DNA of 64,000 nt, from assembly GCF_014203125.1 (NCBI RefSeq), contig NZ_JACHIH010000008.1, positions 62,001-126,000 on the forward strand. The letters are read 5' to 3'. This DNA is from Rhodopseudomonas rhenobacensis. Lineage in GTDB: Bacteria > Pseudomonadota > Alphaproteobacteria > Rhizobiales > Xanthobacteraceae. Positions 38,185 to 47,885 of this stretch are shown piece by piece (position 1 is the first letter of the stretch; each line of letters opens with the position of its first letter). Below the pieces are notes generated by a model. That model ran no database searches and had not been told where the DNA came from. It worked only from the letters and a program-made list of their open reading frames with translations. A program made the position numbers and the translations under genes.

Positions 38185-38310
38185 GTGCCCCGGACGATTC
38201 GCGACGCGCCGCGCATGCGGCGTGGCGCGAAGCGAGCCGGGGCCGTAGCGGTGCATGGCATCCGTAACGGTCCCGGCTCCCGAAGCCGCGCAGCTTCGGG
38301 TCCGGGACAC
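38185..38310. repeat. Palindromic intergenic repeat, family E (GTGCCCCGGAC type)
   Basis: The ends GTGCCCCGGAC (38185-38195) and GTCCGGGACAC (38300-38310) are near-perfect reverse complements. Nested GCGCCGCGCATGCGGCGTGG and GCCGCGCAGCTTCGGG palindromic parts lie inside. It sits between the DUF486 gene and the convergent sugar dehydrogenase gene. Confidence 0.65.
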
Positions 38311-38313
38311 GAA

Positions 38314-39480
38314 CTACTTGCCGGCCGGCGCGACTCGCAGGATGCGGCCGGCGGCGTTGTCGGTGAGCAGATAGAGCGCGCCGTCGGGGCCCTGGCGGAC
38401 CTCGCGAATGCGTTCGCCGAGTTCCTTCAACAACCGCTCTTCGCCGCTGACCTTGTCGCCGTCGAGCGACAGCCGCACCAGCGCCTGGCCGGCGAGCGCG
38501 CCGGTGAACAGGCTGCCCTTCCACGCCGGAAACAGCGCGCCGCTGTAGAACGCCATGCCGGAAGGCGCGATCGACGGCACCCAGTATTTGATCGGCTGCT
38601 GCATGCCGTCTTTGGCGGTGGCCTCGTGGATCTTGCTGCCGCTGTAGTCGATGCCGAAGCCGATCACCGGCCAGCCGTAATTGTTGGCTTTGCCGATGAT
38701 ATTGACTTCATCGCCGCCGCGCGGGCCGTGCTCGATTTCCCACAAGTCGCCGGACGCCGGATTGAAGGCGAGGCCCTGCGGGTTGCGATGGCCGTAGCTC
38801 CAGATCTCCGCTCTGGCGTCGCCGCGGCCGAGAAACGGATTGTCGCTGGCTGCCGCGCCGTCGGGGGTGATGTGGATCAGCTTGCCGAGATGGTTGCCGA
38901 GGTTCTGCGCCTCGTTGGGCGTGAAGGAATGCTCGCCGAGGGTGACGAACAGATTGCCGTCCGGCGCCTGGGCGATCCGGCAGCCATAGTGAAGACCCTT
39001 CGACAGCGGGCCGTCCTGGCGGAAGATGATCTTGACGTCATCGAGCCGCGGCGGGCCGGTCTCGTCGAGCTTGGCGCGCGCCACCGCGGTGCGGCCGCCA
39101 TTGCCGGCGCGTTCGGCGAAACAGAAGTACAGCGTGGCGTTATCAGCAAAGGATTTGTCGAGGGCGACGTCGAGCAGCCCGCCTTGCCCCGAGGCCCAGA
39201 CCTCGGGCACGCCGCGCAGCGGCGGCGAGACTTGGCCCTGCGGCGTGACGATGCGCATCCGGCCGGGCCGTTCGGTCACCAGCATGCGCTGGTCCGGCAG
39301 GAACGCCAGGCCCCACGGGTTGACCAGCCCGGAGGCCACGGTGTGCACCGTCAGCGGACCCGCGGAGGAGGCGAACGAGGTGGTCTCGCCGCGACTCGCC
39401 GTGGTGGCGATCAGGAACGAGGTGGTCAGCACGATGGCCACGGCCAGCGAGCCGGTGACCCAGACGACAGGAGCTTTCAT
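38314..39480 (-). CDS. PQQ-dependent soluble aldose/sorbosone dehydrogenase family (YliI-like)
   Basis: Periplasmic six-bladed beta-propeller of 388 residues. A hydrophobic N-terminus (VWVTGSLAVAIVLTTSFLIA) acts as signal or anchor. LVNPWGLAFLPDQRMLVTERPGRM starts the propeller, GLHYGCRIAQAPDGNLFVTLGEHS holds the catalytic-His region, and SYGHRNPQGLAFNPASGDLWEIEHGPRGGDEVN is the strongest family signature, with the PQQ-contacting residues. By family it oxidises aldose sugars with PQQ and feeds electrons to the respiratory chain. No pqq genes are in view. Confidence 0.93.
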   Translation of the reverse strand: MKAPVVWVTGSLAVAIVLTTSFLIATTASRGETTSFASSAGPLTVHTVASGLVNPWGLAFLPDQRMLVTERPGRMRIVTPQGQVSPPLRGVPEVWASGQGGLLDVALDKSFADNATLYFCFAERAGNGGRTAVARAKLDETGPPRLDDVKIIFRQDGPLSKGLHYGCRIAQAPDGNLFVTLGEHSFTPNEAQNLGNHLGKLIHITPDGAAASDNPFLGRGDARAEIWSYGHRNPQGLAFNPASGDLWEIEHGPRGGDEVNIIGKANNYGWPVIGFGIDYSGSKIHEATAKDGMQQPIKYWVPSIAPSGMAFYSGALFPAWKGSLFTGALAGQALVRLSLDGDKVSGEERLLKELGERIREVRQGPDGALYLLTDNAAGRILRVAPAGK

Positions 39481-39568
39481 CGCAAAGCCTCATGCGGCGA
39501 TGGTCGTTCGAAAGCTGAGGCTCGCAATCCCGCGCGGCGTGGCGTCGCGCTGGGAGGGCGAGGCGAAA

Positions 39569-39736
39569 TCAGAGTGGCTGCGCCATGGTGATGCCGGTCG
39601 ACAACACGGTGATGGCCACGATCAGGCAGAGCGACAGCGAGCTGAACGCCAGCGCGGCCACGACGGCGTGGGTCAAACGCGAGGGGGAGAGCGCTCGGGG
39701 GCTTTTGAAGCCCGCCGTGCCTGGCGACCGTTGCAT
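39569..39736 (-). CDS. Small single-helix membrane protein, hypothetical
   Basis: 55 residues read from the ATG at 39736: a basic front (MQRSPGTAGFKSPRALSPSR), then a hydrophobic helix (AVVAALAFSSLSLCLIVAIT) and a short end VLSTGITMAQPL. AGGGAA lies about nine bases upstream. Its composition and one clean membrane helix make it plausible, but there is no family to confirm it. It follows the sugar dehydrogenase gene start region in the same direction. Confidence 0.45.
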   Translation of the reverse strand: MQRSPGTAGFKSPRALSPSRLTHAVVAALAFSSLSLCLIVAITVLSTGITMAQPL

Positions 39737-39925
39737 GGTCAGGATTCCCTAAAGACGCGGCGAATCACCGCGACAGGGGGAATTTCCCTGCATTCGCAGG
39801 CATTTTTGCGGCGGCAAAGCCCTCGAAAATGGCAGAACGAAGGCTAATTCGCCTGTTGTGCCCGCTATTTACCCATTTCCACGCAGTTTTGTCCGGTTTG
39901 CCTTCGGGCTCGCCCGGCCGCCCGA

Positions 39926-40579
39926 TCAGGCCTCGGCGGCGATGCCCGGCGCGTCGGTGGCCATCGTCTCCGGGCGCCAGTTCATCGAGACGTAGCCCGG
40001 CGACTGCTGCACCCGCTTCAGCCAGGCGCCGATCGCCGGAAAGGCGTCGAGGTCGAAGTCGCACTGATCGGCGACGTGGGTGTAGCCGTACAGCGCGATG
40101 TCGGCGATGGTCAGCCGGCCGGCGGCGAAGTAATCGTTGCTCTTGAGGTGATTCTCCATCACCTGCAGCGCCGCGTAGCCGCGCTCCATCCAGTCTTCCA
40201 GCGCGTGGGTCTGCAGGTCGCGGCCGCCCTTGACCAGCGACAGCCAGAAATACGCCGCGCCGATGTTGGGCTCCAGCGCGTGCTGTTCGAAGAACATCCA
40301 TTGCAGCGCGTCGGCGCGATCGATCCGCGATTCCGGCGACAACGAGGTGCCGACGCTGAGATACCACAGGATGGCGTTCGACTCGGCGAGGAAGCGGCCG
40401 TCGGCGACCTCGAGCAGCGGCACCTGGCCACTTGGATTCTTGGCGAGGAAATCCGGCGTGCGGCTTTCGCCGCTGAGAATGTCGACCTCGATCGCATGGT
40501 ACGGCGCGTCGAGAAACGCCAGCGCAAGGCGGACCTTGTAGCTGTTGCCGGAACGCTGCATCGAATAGAGTTTGTACAT
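39926..40579 (-). CDS. Glutathione S-transferase family protein
   Basis: Cytosolic GST of 217 residues. YKLYSMQRSGNSYKVRLALAFLD has Ser of the RSGNS pair at the active-site position. NPSGQVPLLEVADGRFLAES holds the cis-proline and the Glu-Ser glutathione contact, and DYFAAGRLTIADIALYGYTHVAD is the C-terminal capping motif. The ATG at 40579 fits the family start. It is monocistronic and divergent from the aminotransferase gene. It is the third GST in the window and not close to the other two in sequence. Confidence 0.9.
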   Translation of the reverse strand: MYKLYSMQRSGNSYKVRLALAFLDAPYHAIEVDILSGESRTPDFLAKNPSGQVPLLEVADGRFLAESNAILWYLSVGTSLSPESRIDRADALQWMFFEQHALEPNIGAAYFWLSLVKGGRDLQTHALEDWMERGYAALQVMENHLKSNDYFAAGRLTIADIALYGYTHVADQCDFDLDAFPAIGAWLKRVQQSPGYVSMNWRPETMATDAPGIAAEA

Positions 40580-42393
<1,814 letters not shown>

Positions 42394-42499
42394 GCCAAAG
42401 GTTGGGAATCTTTTCGCCAAAATTTGACGTGAGCGCCTTGTTTTGAACACGGCGCTTGCATCCTGTGCCCCGGCACAATCCTCATCGGAGACTACCACT

Positions 42500-43021
42500 A
42501 TGCGACTTTCAAGTTTGTTCGGTATCGCAGCGCTCTCGCTGGTTGCTTCGGTTGCAACCGCCAACGCGCAGCAGCGCCAGCTGCAGGTCGGCGTGCTCGA
42601 ATGCTCCGGCGGCCAGAACGTCGGCTTCGTCGTCGGCTCGGTGACCGAGCTGCAGTGCGCCTTCCGTGCCGACGGTCGTCGTCCGGAGCCCTACGTTGCT
42701 ACCATTCATCGATTCGGCCTCGACCTCGGCTTCACCCAGGACACCGGCTTTGCCTGGGCGGTCTACGCGCCGACCGACCGGCTCGGCCGCGGCGATCTCG
42801 CCGGCAGCTACGGTGGCGTCGGCGCCAACGCGTCGGTCGGCGTCGGCTTCGGCGGCAACCTGCTGGTTGGCGGTTCGTCCAATGCCTACTCGCTGCAGCC
42901 GCTCAGCCTGCAGGGTCAGACCGGCCTGAACGTCACCGCCGGCGTCGCCGACCTGCAGCTGCGTCCCGCCGATCTGCGCGGCCCGCGCCGCCACATCCGG
43001 CATCATCGCCGTCATCGCTAA
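42500..43021 (+). CDS. DUF992 secreted protein, copy 1
   Basis: 173 residues with a signal peptide (MRLSSLFGIAALSLVASVATANA-Q). VGVLECSGGQNVGFVVGSVTELQCAF is the DUF992 opening, with two cysteines likely to be disulphide bonded. YVATIHRFGLDLGFTQDTGFAWAVYAPTDRLGRGDLAGSYGG and GFGGNLLVGGSSNAYSLQPLSLQGQ are the family core. A His/Arg tail (RRHIRHHRRHR) is specific to this copy and may bind metal or anions. It is the upstream member of a tandem pair. DUF992 proteins are found mainly in Rhizobiales and have no known function. Confidence 0.9.
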   Translation: MRLSSLFGIAALSLVASVATANAQQRQLQVGVLECSGGQNVGFVVGSVTELQCAFRADGRRPEPYVATIHRFGLDLGFTQDTGFAWAVYAPTDRLGRGDLAGSYGGVGANASVGVGFGGNLLVGGSSNAYSLQPLSLQGQTGLNVTAGVADLQLRPADLRGPRRHIRHHRRHR

Positions 43022-43057
43022 TAACTAGTTACCATCGCGGCTCGGCCGCGGTCGGAC

Positions 43058-43084
43058 AAGGGCTCGCTTCGGCGGGCCCTTTTT
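43058..43084 (+). terminator. Rho-independent terminator after DUF992 copy 1
   Basis: AAGGGCTCGC, a TTCG tetraloop and GCGGGCCCTT form a 10-bp stem (one G-T pair) followed by TTT. It lies 37 bases after the stop and separates the two DUF992 genes into independent transcripts. Confidence 0.92.
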
Positions 43085-43219
43085 GTTGGCGCGTCACAGC
43101 GCCGCCGATTGAAGATTGGCAGCGGCTGTGACTAGACTGCGGCCGCGTAGTTCCGCTGCGCTGCGCGCCTGACCGGCCTGCAATATCCTGCATCACCTTG
43201 CTCACCCCGGAGATTTGTC

Positions 43220-43693
43220 ATGCGCCGACTTTCGCTCCTGCTTGGTATCACCACCGCGGCGTTCGTCGCCGGCAGCGCCGAGGCGCAGCAATCCCGGGTC
43301 CAGATCGGCGTGCTGGAGTGCCGCGGCGGCGCCAGCGTCGGCTTCATCGTCGGCTCGGTGACCAATCTCGGCTGCGTGCTGCGGGCCGAGGGCCATCCGG
43401 ACCAGCCCTATGTCGCCACCATCCGCAAGGTCGGCCTCGATCTTGGTATCACCCAGGAGACCGGCTTGGCCTGGGCGGTGTTCGCGCCGATCGAGCGCGC
43501 CAGGGTGGGCAACCTGTCCGGCAACTACGCCGGCGCGCAGGGATCCGCATCGGTCGGCGTCGGGCTTGGCGCCAACGTGCTGGTCGGCGGCTCGGCGAAT
43601 TCGGTCGCGCTGCAGCCCTTGAGCCTGCAGGGCTCCACCGGCTTCAACGTCGCGGTGGGGCTCGAGGGCCTCGAGCTGCGCCCGGGGCGCTAA
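43220..43693 (+). CDS. DUF992 secreted protein, copy 2
   Basis: 157 residues, paralogous to the upstream gene over its whole length. A signal peptide ends GSAEA-QQ. GVLECRGGASVGFIVGSVTNLGCVL and YVATIRKVGLDLGITQETGLAWAVFAPIERARVGNLSGNYAG match the first copy, as does NVLVGGSANSVALQPLSLQG. It lacks the His/Arg tail. GGAG lies before the ATG at 43220. A tandem duplication that has diverged clearly is the simplest origin. Confidence 0.9.
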   Translation: MRRLSLLLGITTAAFVAGSAEAQQSRVQIGVLECRGGASVGFIVGSVTNLGCVLRAEGHPDQPYVATIRKVGLDLGITQETGLAWAVFAPIERARVGNLSGNYAGAQGSASVGVGLGANVLVGGSANSVALQPLSLQGSTGFNVAVGLEGLELRPGR

Positions 43694-43896
43694 CAACTCC
43701 TCTGCTGATCAATTGATCGCCGGTGTGAATCGCACGCCGGCGCCGCCCGCAGCGTCCGGGCGAATTGGCATGTCTTTGATCTTTCTCAACTGTTACGATT
43801 TCGCGCGACTATTTTCCTGCTTGCAAAGCGTTTGCGCCCCTGAAACGATCCGCCGCCGACCCAATCATGGGCCGAGCTCCAACCACGGAGGCGGCG

Positions 43897-45945
43897 ATGG
43901 GACAGAACCTCAGAAGTCCCCGCGGTCCACGGTGCATCGCACTGGTGGGCCCTTTCCAAAGCGGAAAAACCACGTTGCTCGAAGCCATCCTGGCCCGCAC
44001 CGGTGCGATCCCCCGCGCCGGCAGCGTCGATGCCGGGACCTCGTTCGGCGATGCCAGTCCGGAGGCGCGTCATCACAAGATGGGCGTCGGGCTCTCCGCC
44101 GCGACCACCAGCTTCATGGACGACACCTACACCTTCATCGATTGTCCGGGATCGGTCGAATTCGCGCATGACATGCGCGCCGCGCTGCCGGCGGTGGACG
44201 CCGCCGTGGTGGTCTGCGAAGCCGACGAGCGCAAGCTGCCGCAGCTGCAGATCATCCTGCGCGAACTGGAAGATCTCGGGATTCCCCGGTTTCTGTTTCT
44301 CAACAAGATCGACAAGGCCGCCACGGCGACGCGCGACGCGCTGAGCATCCTGCAGCCGGCGTCGCGGATTCCGCTGGTGCTGCGACAAATTCCGATCTGG
44401 AACGACGACCTGATCGCCGGCTATGTCGATCTCGCGCTGGAGCGCGCCTTCGTCTATCGCGAGCACAAGGCCTCCGAAGTCATCGAGCTTGCGGGCGGCG
44501 ATCTCGACCGCGGCAAGGAAGCGCGGTTCTCGATGCTGGAGAAGCTCGCCGACCACGACGACGCCTTGATGGAGCAATTGCTCGAGGACGTCGCGCCGCC
44601 GCGTGACGCGGTGTTCGACGATCTCGCGCGCGAATTGCGCGAGGGCGTGATCTGCCCGGTGCTGCTCGGCTCGGCGTTGCGCGAGAACGGCGTGATGCGG
44701 CTGTTGAAGGCGCTGCGCCACGAGGCGCCCGACGTCACCGAGACCGCGGCCCGGCTCGGCGCTTCGGGTCCCGATGCGCAGGCCTATGTGTTCAAGACCA
44801 ACCATCTGCAGCACGGCGGCAAGCTGTCGCTGGCCCGGGTGCTGCACGGCCAGTTCGAGGACGGCGATTTCGTCCACGCCTCCAGCGGCGAGGCCGGCAA
44901 GATCTCCGGCATCCACGCCGTCACCGGCGGTCACGACACCAAGCGTCCGCTAGCTGCAGCCGGCGACATGGTGGCGCTCGGCAAGCTCGACGCGATCAAG
45001 ACCGGCGACACGCTGTCGACCGGCAAGACCGCGCCGGCCGCGCTGGTGCAGGTGCTGGCGACCCCGCCGGTGCTGGCGATGGCGCTGTCGGCGGCCGACC
45101 GCAAGGACGACGTCAAGCTCGGCCAGGCCTTGCTGCGGTTGAACGAGGAAGATCCCTCGCTCACCGTGATCCACAACAGCCGCACCCATGACATCGTGCT
45201 GTGGGGGCAGGGCGAGATGCATCTGCGGGTGGCTTTGGAACGCTTGCAGGACCGCTTCGGCGTGACGGTGAAGTCGCATCCGCCGGCGATCGGCTATCAG
45301 GAGACGATCCGCAAATCGATCACCCAGCGCGGCCGGCACAAGAAGCAGTCCGGCGGCCACGGCCAGTTCGGCGACGTGGTGCTGGAGATCGGCCCGTTGC
45401 CGCGCAACAGCGGCTTCAGCTTCACCGAGAAGGTGGTCGGCGGCGCGGTGCCGCGCAACTACATCCCGGCGGTCGAGGAGGGCGCGGCCGATGCCTTGCT
45501 GCGCGGGCCGCTCGGCTTCCCGGTGGTCGACGTGCAGGTGACGCTGATCGACGGCTCGTTCCACACCGTGGACTCCTCCGACATGGCGTTCCGCACCGCC
45601 GGCCGCATCGGCGTCGCCGAAGCGCTGCCGCAGTGCCAGCCGGTGCTGCTGGAGCCGATCCACACTGTCGAGATCGTCTGCCCGACCGAGGCCACCGCCA
45701 AGGTCAACGCCATCCTGTCCGGGCGTCGCGGCCAGATTCTCGGCTTCGACACCCGCGACGGCTGGCCCGGCTGGGACACCGTCCGGGCGATGATGCCGGA
45801 GGCGGAGATCGGCGATCTGATCGTCGAGCTGCGCTCGGCGACCGCCGGCACCGGCAGCTTCACCCGGACCTTCGACCACATGGCCGAAGTCACCGGCCGC
45901 GCCGCCGAGCAGATCATCGCGGCACACCGCCCCGCGGCGGCCTAG
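43897..45945 (+). CDS. Elongation factor G-like GTPase
   Basis: Protein of 682 residues with the five-domain EF-G plan. G1 is GPFQSGKTT rather than the classic AHxDxGKTT, IDCPGSVEFAHDM is G3, and NKID is G4. Domain IV (GHGQFGDVVLEIGPLP, then GFSFTEKVVGGAVPRNYIPAV) and the domain V end complete it. The unusual G1 and shorter switch I mark the EF-G-like or EF-G2-type group, not the main translocase, whose gene normally lies in the str operon. I chose ATG 43897 because GGAGG lies five bases before it; the ATG at 43867 has none. Possible ribosome-related or tetracycline-resistance-like role; the exact job is unknown. Confidence 0.9.
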   Translation: MGQNLRSPRGPRCIALVGPFQSGKTTLLEAILARTGAIPRAGSVDAGTSFGDASPEARHHKMGVGLSAATTSFMDDTYTFIDCPGSVEFAHDMRAALPAVDAAVVVCEADERKLPQLQIILRELEDLGIPRFLFLNKIDKAATATRDALSILQPASRIPLVLRQIPIWNDDLIAGYVDLALERAFVYREHKASEVIELAGGDLDRGKEARFSMLEKLADHDDALMEQLLEDVAPPRDAVFDDLARELREGVICPVLLGSALRENGVMRLLKALRHEAPDVTETAARLGASGPDAQAYVFKTNHLQHGGKLSLARVLHGQFEDGDFVHASSGEAGKISGIHAVTGGHDTKRPLAAAGDMVALGKLDAIKTGDTLSTGKTAPAALVQVLATPPVLAMALSAADRKDDVKLGQALLRLNEEDPSLTVIHNSRTHDIVLWGQGEMHLRVALERLQDRFGVTVKSHPPAIGYQETIRKSITQRGRHKKQSGGHGQFGDVVLEIGPLPRNSGFSFTEKVVGGAVPRNYIPAVEEGAADALLRGPLGFPVVDVQVTLIDGSFHTVDSSDMAFRTAGRIGVAEALPQCQPVLLEPIHTVEIVCPTEATAKVNAILSGRRGQILGFDTRDGWPGWDTVRAMMPEAEIGDLIVELRSATAGTGSFTRTFDHMAEVTGRAAEQIIAAHRPAAA

Positions 45946-45979
45946 CGGCGCCTCGCGCCGGCCGGAGTCAAACACAAAC

Positions 45980-46014
45980 CGGCTTCGATGATGTATCAAA
46001 CATCATCGAAGCCG
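45980..46014 (+). promoter_or_regulatory. 14-bp perfect inverted repeat: terminator of the EF-G-like gene or operator of the XRE gene
   Basis: CGGCTTCGATGATG and CATCATCGAAGCCG are perfect reverse complements around a seven-base loop TATCAAA. It is 35 bases after the EF-G-like stop and is followed by TTTATATT. It also lies 74 bases before the XRE gene, so it may serve either role. Confidence 0.7.
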
Positions 46015-46087
46015 TTTATATTCGCGGCGTGTCGCTTTGCGGCCTGCGTCGCGAAATCGGATATCGAGCTTGATTACTTCATTTCAG

Positions 46088-46342
46088 ATGCGCGCCGCGC
46101 GCGCGCTGTTGGGGATCGACCAGCGCACGCTGGCCGAATTGGCCGGTGTTTCGGTGCCGACCATCCAGCGCATGGAGGCCAGCGTCGGCAACGTCCGCGG
46201 CATTGTCGATTCCTTGACCCGGGTGGTCGAGGCGCTGAACCGCGCCGGGGTGGAATTGATCGGCGAGCATGGCCGCAGCGACGACGGCGGGCGCGGCGTG
46301 CGGCTGAAACAGCCCGGACCGCCGCCGCCGGTGGGATCCTGA
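46088..46342 (+). CDS. Small XRE-family HTH transcriptional regulator
   Basis: 84 residues from the ATG at 46088. MRAARALLGIDQRTLAELAGVSVPTIQRMEA is a compact helix-turn-helix with the recognition helix VSVPTIQRMEAS, followed by IVDSLTRVVEALNRAGVELIGE, the usual XRE second half. The start is uncertain: TTG codons at 46070 and 46037 stay in frame, and there is no clear Shine-Dalgarno for any. The strong inverted repeat upstream might be its own operator. It is 36 bases upstream of aroE. Confidence 0.78.
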   Translation: MRAARALLGIDQRTLAELAGVSVPTIQRMEASVGNVRGIVDSLTRVVEALNRAGVELIGEHGRSDDGGRGVRLKQPGPPPPVGS

Positions 46343-46378
46343 GGCCATGGCGGTGCGCGGCGAAAAGGATCTTCGATC

Positions 46379-47215
46379 ATGAACAAGATCAAGGCCGCCT
46401 GCCTGATCGGCTGGCCGGCGGCGCATTCGCGCTCCCCGATCATTCACCACTACTGGCTGCGCACGCTCGGCATCGAGGGCGGCTACGCCATCGAGTCGGT
46501 GCCGCCGGAGGGTTTCGGCGAGTTCGTGCTGCATCTGTCGACGCACGGCTATCTCGGCGCCAACGTCACCATCCCGCACAAGGAGCGGGCGCTGCTGCTC
46601 ACCGAGCCGGACGCCCGCGCCCGCGCGGTCGGCGCCGCCAATACGCTGTGGTACGACGGCGACACGCTGCGCTCGACCAACACCGACATCGAAGGCTTCC
46701 TGAATAATCTCGACGCCTGCGCGCCGGGCTGGGACGCCATCGACGAGGCGCTGGTGTTAGGGGCCGGCGGTTCGTCGCGCGCCGTGGTGTTCGGGCTGAT
46801 CGAGCGCGGCATCAAGCGCATCCATCTCGCCAACCGCACGCTGGAGCGCGCGCAGGCGGTGGCCGATCAGTTCAACGCCGACGTGGTGCCGACGCCGTGG
46901 TCGGATATCGCGAGCGTGCTGCCGCGGGCAAGACTCCTGGTCAACACCACCTCGCTCGGCATGAAGGGGCAGCCTTCGCTCGACATCGATCTCGGGCTGT
47001 TGCCCGCGGAGGCCGCAGTCGCCGATCTGGTCTATGTGCCGCTCGAGACGCCGCTGCTCGCCGCCGCCCGCGCGCGGGGACTACGCACCGCCGACGGCCT
47101 CGGCATGCTGCTGCACCAGGCGGTGCGCGGTTTCGAGCTGTGGTTCGGCCAGCGCCCGACGGTGACGGCCGAACTGCGTGCGTTGCTTGAGGCGGATCTG
47201 GCCGGGACTAACTAG
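46379..47215 (+). CDS. aroE: Shikimate dehydrogenase
   Basis: Cytosolic enzyme of 278 residues catalysing NADPH-dependent reduction of 3-dehydroshikimate in the aromatic amino acid pathway. AACLIGWPAAHSRSPIIHHYW is the shikimate-binding front, GANVTIPHKERAL holds the catalytic Lys, and NTDIEGFL binds shikimate. LVLGAGGSSRAVVFGLIERG is the NADP loop, NRTLERAQ the phosphate contact and NTTSLGMKGQP a closing motif. A terminator hairpin overlaps the stop. The usual coaE and dnaQ neighbours are not present; dispersed repeats follow. Confidence 0.95.
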   Translation: MNKIKAACLIGWPAAHSRSPIIHHYWLRTLGIEGGYAIESVPPEGFGEFVLHLSTHGYLGANVTIPHKERALLLTEPDARARAVGAANTLWYDGDTLRSTNTDIEGFLNNLDACAPGWDAIDEALVLGAGGSSRAVVFGLIERGIKRIHLANRTLERAQAVADQFNADVVPTPWSDIASVLPRARLLVNTTSLGMKGQPSLDIDLGLLPAEAAVADLVYVPLETPLLAAARARGLRTADGLGMLLHQAVRGFELWFGQRPTVTAELRALLEADLAGTN

Positions 47216-47260
47216 AGCAGGATGACGCTTCTTCGAAACGTCGTCCTGCTCTAGCTTTTT
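47214..47260 (+). terminator. Terminator-like hairpin overlapping the aroE stop (RIME-like half)
   Basis: AGAGCAGGATGACG and CGTCGTCCTGCTCT pair over 14 bp (one G-T pair) with an 11-base loop, followed by AGCTTTTT. The stem begins inside the stop codon. It seems to be a repeat-derived element used as terminator. Confidence 0.75.
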
Positions 47261-47264
47261 GATT

Positions 47265-47313
47265 GAGCATGATCTTTTCCGAAAACCGGTATCCACTTTT
47301 CGGGATCATGCTC
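47265..47313. repeat. RIME-like palindromic repeat
   Basis: GAGCATGATC and GATCATGCTC form the outer 10-bp arms and CCGAAAA with TTTTCGG an inner pair. This is the rhizobial intergenic mosaic-type sequence (GAGCATGATC...CCGAAAACCGG). A degenerate half copy lies near 49065-49095. Confidence 0.82.
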
Positions 47314-47335
47314 TAAAGAACCGCAGCGTTCTCTT

Positions 47336-47513
47336 CTCCCCTCCCCCTTGTGGGGAGGGGTCGGGGGTGGGGCTCCCCAAGCACGGCGCTCGTCGAATTT
47401 GTCTCGGACTGATGAGTTCCAAGCCCGACGGCGTGCAATCGCGTAGTGCGACGTCAGACTATCCCGCCGCGGCACCCCCACCCCCAACCCCTCCCCGCAA
47501 GGGGGAGGGGAGC
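47336..47513. repeat. Composite palindromic intergenic repeat, family A
   Basis: Two inverted CTCCCC...GGGGAG units (about 47336-47375 and 47473-47513) bracket about 100 bases, as in the copies at 1414, 34270 and 56611. The central spacer has no recognisable gene. Confidence 0.8.
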
Positions 47514-47613
47514 GCGCCGCCGCCTTGGTTGAGGTTGAAATAGAATCTCATGGCCGGACGTATGACCTGCTCGCGCAGCGTTGCTCGGCAACTGCGCCTC
47601 TCCACAACGCGAC

Positions 47614-47863
47614 GTCATCCTGAGAGCCTGTGAATCTATTAGATTTTGCGTTTTTCGAGTTGAGTCAAATCAAGCACTTAGCTGCCGCAAAGACGCTGAA
47701 ATTCGAATAGATTCACAAACTCTGAGGAGCCGGCGGAGCGCGGAGCGCGAAGCCGGCGTCTCGAAGGATGGGCTACAAGGTAGTTGCGGGCCGCGCCTGC
47801 AGCTCATCCTTCGAGGCACGCCGGCCGGCGCAAGAGCGCCGCCAGCGTGCACCTCAGGATGAC
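47614..47863. repeat. Palindromic intergenic repeat, family B, interrupted by a MITE-like insertion
   Basis: It starts GTCATCCTGAG and ends CTCAGGATGAC, with the nested CTCGAAGGATG and CATCCTTCGAGG pair, as in the copy at 15921-16053. Near its left end it is interrupted by the element at 47625-47721; without that insertion it would be about 150 bases. Confidence 0.8.
47625..47721. mobile_element. MITE-like element, 97 bp, nested in a repeat
   Basis: Terminal inverted repeats AGCCTGTGAATCTATT and AATAGATTCACAAACT match at 14 of 16 positions. CTGAG flanks both ends, either as a 5-bp duplication or, with longer arms starting GAG, as a TGA (TNA-type) duplication like that of IS5-group elements. 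It has no coding capacity and is AT-richer than the host. The related intact repeat at 15921 lacks it, which shows it is an insertion. Confidence 0.78.
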
Positions 47864-47885
47864 GTCACCTTGCATAGCTGCCCGA

